Positions 58,774-64,000 of a stretch of 64,000 nucleotides of DNA are shown one piece after another (position 1 is the stretch's first letter; each line of letters opens with the position of its first letter). Made by a program: the position numbers and the translations under genes. Below the pieces are notes generated by a model, which ran no database searches, was not told the origin of the DNA, and was given only the letters and a program-made list of their open reading frames with translations. Origin of the DNA: Hyperoodon ampullatus (lineage: Eukaryota > Chordata > Mammalia > Artiodactyla > Ziphiidae); assembly GCA_949752795.1 (NCBI GenBank), contig OX457071.1, positions 78,581,983 through 78,645,982 of the forward strand. Direction: 5' to 3'.

Positions 58774-61700
58774 ATGCTGCTCCTGAGTCATGCCCTGACA
58801 GTGTCCCCAGCTAAGGACCTGATGCTAGGCCTCACTCGGGCCCTGTCGCTCTCCCTACGTCAGGCTGTGACGCTGTCCCTGCCTGAAGCCCTGACACTGG
58901 TTCTAAACAAGGCCCCGATATTCTCAGTAACTAAGGTATTGACACTATACCTGGGTCATTTCCTGATAGTATACCTAGATCATAACTTATCCCTGTCTTT
59001 AGCTAAAGTCGAGCCTCTTATATCAACTAAAGCCCTGATGCTATGCATAACTCAGGCCCTCAATTTAGCCCCAAGGCCGTGACACTGTCCCTAAGTAAGG
59101 CCTAGATGCTGGTCCAATGTCAGGGCCTGATGCTGTCCATATCAAAGTCCCTAACACTATGCGTGTCTCAAGCCCTGACAGTGTACCTAACAGAAGGCTG
59201 TGAGGCCAGTCCTAACCAAGACCCTGACACTGGCCCTAACAAAGGCTCTGATGGTAGTCCTAACCAAGGCCCTGACACTGTCCCTAAGTAGGGCCTGAGA
59301 CTACGGCTAACTCAGGCCGTGACACGATACGTCACCAAGGCTCTGATGCTAGTCCTAACTAAGGCCCTGACACTGTCCTAACTTATGCCCTGACACTACA
59401 CGTAACACATGCCCTGACACTACACCTAACACAGACCCTGACACTGTTCCTAAGAGAGGCACTAATTCCACTCCTAACTCAGGCCCTGACACTGTCCCTA
59501 ACTAAGGCCCTGACAGTATACCTAATGAGGGCTCTGATGCTAGTCCTAACTAAGTCTGTGACACTAATCCTAAGAAAGGCCTTGACAGTACTCGTAACTA
59601 AGCCCCTGACACTGACCCTAACTAAGGCCTTGACACTACTCCTAAATCGGGCCCTGACACGATACCGAAGAAAGGCTCTGATGCTAGTTGTAAGTAAGGC
59701 CCTGACACTGTTCTTAACTAACGCCTTGACACTACCACTAACTCAGGCTGTGATACTATCCCTAACTAAGGCCCTGACAGTGTCCCTAACTAAGGGCCTG
59801 ACTGTCGTCCTAACTCTGGCCCTGCCATTATACAGATCAAAGGCTATGACGCTCGTCCTAACCAAGGCACTGGCACTGTCCATCACTAAGGCTTGACACT
59901 ACTTCTAACTCACGCCCTGATATTATACCTAACGAAGGCTCTGATGCTAACCCTAACTAAGGCCCTGATAGTGACCCTAAGTAAGGCCTTGAGACTATTC
60001 CTAAGTAAGGCCCTAGCCCTAGCCCTAGCCCCAGGCCCAGCCCCAGCCCCAGTCCCAGCTCCTGCCCCAGCTCCTACAGAGGCCTTTATGCTCCTGCTAG
60101 TGCTTGCCCTGACACTGTCCTTAAGTAAGGCCTTGACACTACTAGTAACTCAGGCCGTGATACTGTCCCTAACTAAGTCCCTGACAGTGTCCCTGACTAA
60201 TTACCTGACTCTCCTCCTAACTCTGGCCCTGCCATTATACATAACAAAGGCTCTAACGCTCGTCCTTAGCAAGGACCTGACACTGTCCCTCACTAATGCC
60301 CTGACGCTACTTCTAACTCAAGCTCTGACATTATACCTAACAAAGGCTCTGATGCTAACCCTAACTAAGGCCCTGACAGTGACCCTAAGTAAGGCCTTGA
60401 GACTATTCCTAAGTAAGGCCCTAGCCCCAGCCCTAGCCCCAGCCCCAGCTCCAGCCCCAGTCCCAGTCCCAGCTCCTGCCCCAGCTCCTACAGAGGCCTT
60501 TATGCTTCTCCTAGGCGTTGCCTTGACACTGTGCTTAACTGTGGCCTTGTGACTACTAGTAACTCAGGCCGTGATACTTTCCCTAACTAAGGCCCTGACA
60601 GTGTCCCCAGCTAAGGACCTGATGCTAGGCCTCACTCGGGCCCTGTCGCTCTCCTTACGTCAGGCTCTGACGCTGTCCCTAGCTGAAGTCCTGACACTGG
60701 TTCTAAACAAGGCCGCGATATTCTCAGTAACTAAGGTGTTGACACTATACCTGGGTCATGTCCTGACAGTATACCTAGATCATAACTTATCCTTGTCTTT
60801 AGCTAAAGTGGAGCCTCTTATGGCAACTAAAGCCCAGATGCTATGCATAACTCAGGCCCTCAATTTAGCCCCAAGGCCGTGACACTGTCCCTAAGTAAGG
60901 CCTAGATGCTGGTCCAACGTCAGGGCCTGATACTGTCCCTATCAAAGTCCCTAACACTATGCGTGTCTCAAGCCCTGACACTGTACCTAACAGAAGGATC
61001 TGACGCCAGTCCTAACCAAGACCCTGACACTGTCCCTAAGTAGGGCCTGAGACTACGGCCAGCTCAGGCTGTGACACGATACGTCACAAGGCTCTGATGC
61101 TAGTCCTAACTAAGGCCCTGACAGTGACCCTAACTAAGGCCTTGACACTATTGCTAACTAAGGCCATAGCCCTAACCGTAGCCCTAGCCCTAGCCCTTGC
61201 CTCAGCCCCAGACCCTGATGCTGATCCTACCGAGGCCCTTAATGCTCCTCCTAGGCCTTGCCCTGGCACTGTCCTTAACTAAGGCCTTGACACTACTAGT
61301 AACTCAGGCCGTGATACTGTCCCTAACTAAGTCCCTGACAGTGTCCCTGACTAATTGCCTGACTCTCCTCCTAACTCTGGCCCTGCCATTATACATAACA
61401 AAGGCTCTAATGCTCGTCCTTACCAAGAACCTGACACTGTCCCTCACTAAAGCCCTGACAGTACTACTAACTCAAGCTCTGACATTATACCTAACAAAGG
61501 CTCTGATGCTAACCCTAACTAAGGCCCTGACAGTGACCCTAACTAAGTCCTTGACACTATTCCTAACTAAGGCCGTAGCCCTAACCCTAGCCCTAGCCCT
61601 CCCCTAGCCCATCCCCATCCCCATCCCCATTCCCATTCCCAGCCCCAGCCCCAGCCCCAGCCCCAGCCGTAGCCCCAGCCCCAGCCCCTGATGCTGATCC

Positions 61701-62219
61701 TAAAGAGGCCCTTATGCTCCTCCTAGGCCTTGCCCTGACACTGTCCCTACCGAAGGCCGTGATACTGGTCCTAAAGAAGGCCCAGGTGCTCTCGATAACT
61801 AAGGCCTTCAAAGTGTCCCTCGCTCCGTTTCGGACTTTATCCCTTGTCCAAAGTTAATGTCCTCCCTCTTAGCCTACCTGAAGCCCTAATGCTGTCCCTA
61901 ACTAAGGCCCTGACTAGTCATCCCTAAGGCCCTGACACTGTTTGTAAGTAAGGCCTGGAAGGTGTCCCTAATGCAGGCCCTGCTGCCCGTAATAACTAAA
62001 GGCCTAACGCTATCCTGAGCTAATATACTGAGCCATCTCGAGCCAAGGTCCTGACACTATCCCTAAGGCAGCCCTGATGCTGGCCCTAAATAAAGCCCTG
62101 AGGCTGTCCGTAACACAGGCCCTGAAGCTATCCGTAACTGAGGCCTTGACACTCCACCTAACTCAGGCCCTGATCATGTCTTTAACTAAGACCGTAATGC
62201 TGATCCTACAGAGGCCCTG
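58774..62219. repeat. HOR unit U19 (3446 bp)
   Basis: Type II unit with a single 71-bp element of the usual single-copy form. It equals U16 in length at an offset of 10,419 bp but lacks U16's private changes. It carries CCTACCGAGG near 61228, which U16 lacks. Tract t2 is at about 61573-61688. Confidence 0.94.
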
Positions 62220-64000
62220 ATGCTGCTCCTGAGTCATGCCCTGACAGTGTCCCCAGCTAAGGACCTGATGCTAGGCCTCACTCGGGCCCTGTCGCTCTCG
62301 CTACGTCAGGCTGTGACGCTGTCCCTACCTGAAGCCCTGACACTGGTTCTAAACAAGGCCCCGATATTCTCAGTAACTAAGGTATTGACACTATACCTGG
62401 GTCATTTCCTGATAGTATACCTAGATCATAACTTATCCCTGTCTTTAGCTAAAGTCGAGCCTCTTATATCAACTAAAGCCCTGATGCTATGCATAACTCA
62501 GGCCCTCAATTTAGCCCCAAGGCCGTGACACTGTCCCTAAGTAAGGCCTAGATGCTGGTCCAATGTCAGGGCCTGATACTGTCCATATCAAAGTCCCTAA
62601 CACTATGCGTGTCTCAAGCCCTGACAGTGTACCTAACAGAAGGCTGTGAGGCCAGTCCTAACCAAGACCCTGACACTGGCCCTAACAAAGGCTTTGATGG
62701 TAGTCCTAACCAAGGCCCTGACACTGTCCCTAAGTAGGGCCTGAGTCTACGGCTAACTCAGGCCGTGACACGATACGTCACCAAGGCCCTGGCACTGTCC
62801 CTAAGTAGGGCCTGAGACTACGGCTAACTCAGGCCGTGAGACGATACGTCACCAAGGCTCTGATGCTAGTCCTAAGTAAGGCCCTGACACTGTCCTAACT
62901 TATGCCCTGACACTACACGTAACACATGCCCTGACACTACACCTAACACAGACCCTGACACTGTTCCTAAGAGAGGCACTAATTCCACTCCTAACTCAGG
63001 CCCTGACACTGTCCCTAACTAAGGCCCTGACAGTATACCTAATGAGGGCTCTGATGCTAGTCCTAACTAAGTCTGTGACACTAATCCTAAGAAAGGCCTT
63101 GACAGTACTCGTAACTAAGCCCCTGACACTGACCCTAACTAAGGCCTTGACACTACTCCTAAATCGGGCCCTGACACGATACCGAAGAAAGGCTCTGATG
63201 CTAGTTGTAAGTAAGGCCCTGACACTGTTCTTAACTAACGCCTTGACACTACTACTAACTCAGGCTGTGATACTGTCCCTAACTAAGGCCCTGACAGTGT
63301 CCCTAACTAAGGGCCTGACTGTCGTCCTAACTCTGGCCCTGCCATTATACAGATCAAAGGCTATGACGCTCGTCCTAACCAAGGCACTGGCACTGTCCAT
63401 CACTAAGGCTTGACACTACTTCTAACTCACGCCCTGATATTATACCTAACGAAGGCTCTGATGCTAACCCTAACTAAGGCCCTGACAGTGACCCTAAGTA
63501 AGGCCTTGAGACTATTCCTAAGTAAGGCCCTAGCCCTAGCCCTAGCCCCAGGCCCAGCCCCAGCCCCAGTCCCAGCTCCTGCCCCAGCTCCTACAGAGGC
63601 CTTTATGCTCCTGCTAGTGCTTGCCCTGACACTGTCCTTAAGTAAGGCCTTGACACTACTAGTAACTCAGGCCGTGATACTGTCCCTAACTAAGTCCCTG
63701 ACAGTGTCCCTGACTAATTACCTGACTCTCCTCCTAACTCTGGCCCTGCCATTATACATAACAAAGGCTCTAACGCTCGTCCTTAGCAAGGACCTGACAC
63801 TGTCCCTCACTAAGGCCCTGACGCTACTTCTAACTCAAGCTCTGACATTATACCTAACAAAGGCTCTGATGCTAACCCTAACTAAGGCCCTGACAGTGAC
63901 CCTAAGTAAGGCCTTGACACTATTCCTAAGTAAGGCCCCAGCCCCAGCCCCAGCCCCAGCCCCAGCCCCAGCCCCAGCCTCAGTCCCAGCTCCTGCCCCA
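62220..64000. repeat. HOR unit U20, partial 5' end
   Basis: Type I unit cut by the window edge inside t1. The doubled 71-bp element is at 62740-62881. It contains A, C0, t0 and C1 with the optional 24-bp block (about 63874-63910). Its t1, starting near 63938, ends in the GCCTCAGTCCC form seen in U9, U11 and U12, not the form of U17. Confidence 0.92.

Larger units (their letters stand above)
42000..63870. repeat. Second-order duplication with 10,419-bp period
   Basis: Module landmarks from about 42.0 kb to 53.5 kb recur exactly 10,419 bp later (for example 44862 to 55281, 48355 to 58774 and 51801 to 62220). The correspondence is lost before about 41.97 kb, where the 71-bp copy number differs, and after about 53.46 kb, where the optional 24-bp block differs. 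U15-U17 and U18-U20 are therefore sister blocks with a small number of substitutions and no net length change. Confidence 0.92.
1..64000. repeat. Higher-order tandem satellite array, about 3.45-kb units, spanning the whole window
   Basis: The same long sequence recurs end to end, with the A-module landmark at 680, 4167, 7595, 10632, 14125, 17612, 21051, 24568, 27676, 31193, 32851, 36284, 39795, 41453, 44862, 48355, 51801, 55281, 58774 and 62220. Spacings are mostly 3409-3517 bp, with 3037, 3108 and 1658 (twice) as exceptions. Copies of the unit differ from each other by only a few bases per several hundred, while the 24-bp blocks inside one unit differ a lot from each other. That contrast defines a higher-order repeat, as known for alpha satellite, but the sequence here is not alpha satellite. 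Neither edge of the array lies in the window. No known satellite name is assigned. Confidence 0.97.

Noticed and set aside
1..64000. CRISPR array
   Set aside because: The short repeats are contiguous degenerate minisatellite blocks without unique spacers of constant length, and no cas genes are present.
1..64000. True terminal telomere
   Set aside because: CCCTAA words occur singly or in twos among other hexamers. No long pure CCCTAA run exists, so this is at most subtelomeric or interstitial telomere-like DNA.
1..64000. rRNA, tRNA or transposable element
   Set aside because: Scanning both strands by eye, I saw no conserved rRNA or tRNA sequence, no terminal inverted repeats with a transposase, and no reverse-transcriptase frame. 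Every part of the window is assigned to the satellite unit.

Overview
The whole 64 kb window is one tandem satellite array. I see no convincing protein gene, RNA gene, transposon, CRISPR array or unique flanking DNA. The + strand is strongly C-rich. Its elementary building block is a degenerate minisatellite of about 24 bp. Its cleanest form (for example 1461-1484) reads as four hexamers in the order CCCTGA, CACTGT, CCCTAA, CTAAGG. Diverged copies of this block are organised into a higher-order repeat (HOR) unit of about 3.4-3.5 kb. I count 18 complete full-length, shortened or chimeric units plus two very short ones, arranged as 19 whole units (U1-U19) between partial units at each end (U0 and U20). 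The phase used here is arbitrary and starts each unit at the A module (680, 4167, 7595 and so on).

A full unit has a fixed modular order: A module (about 500-660 bp); 24-mer array with C0; C-rich tract t0; C1; tract t1; B module (a diverged paralogue of A); tract tB; C2 (a paralogue of C1); tract t2 (CCCTAG, CCCCAT and CCCCAG hexamers); and D (about 530 bp, the most degenerate part). A/B, C0/C1/C2 and t0/t1/tB/t2 are therefore internal paralogues, and the structural variants look like recombination between them. U10 and U13 (1658 bp) are A-to-B fusions. U3 and U8 (3037 and 3108 bp) are tB-to-t2 fusions that lost C2. Other length differences come in steps of 6, 24 and 71 bp, plus one 1-bp marker.

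Above the unit there is a further layer of amplification. U9-U11 is duplicated as U12-U14 (about 8.6 kb). A 10,419-bp period links about 42.0-53.5 kb to 52.4-63.9 kb. The U3/U4 region recurs at +17,044 bp in U8/U9. The U1-U2 pair recurs as U15-U16 and U18-U19. Shared private variants support each of these.

The organism is most likely a eukaryote. Bacterial DNA would not be expected to carry 64 kb of gene-free HOR satellite, and the CCCTAA/CCCTAG/CCCCAT/CCCCAG hexamers resemble the C-rich strand of TTAGGG-type telomeres. A subtelomeric or heterochromatic satellite (perhaps from a vertebrate or another TTAGGG lineage) is the best inference, but I do not recognise the family and cannot name the species. 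The many apparent open frames are a by-product of the 24-bp period being divisible by three. They should not be annotated as genes.
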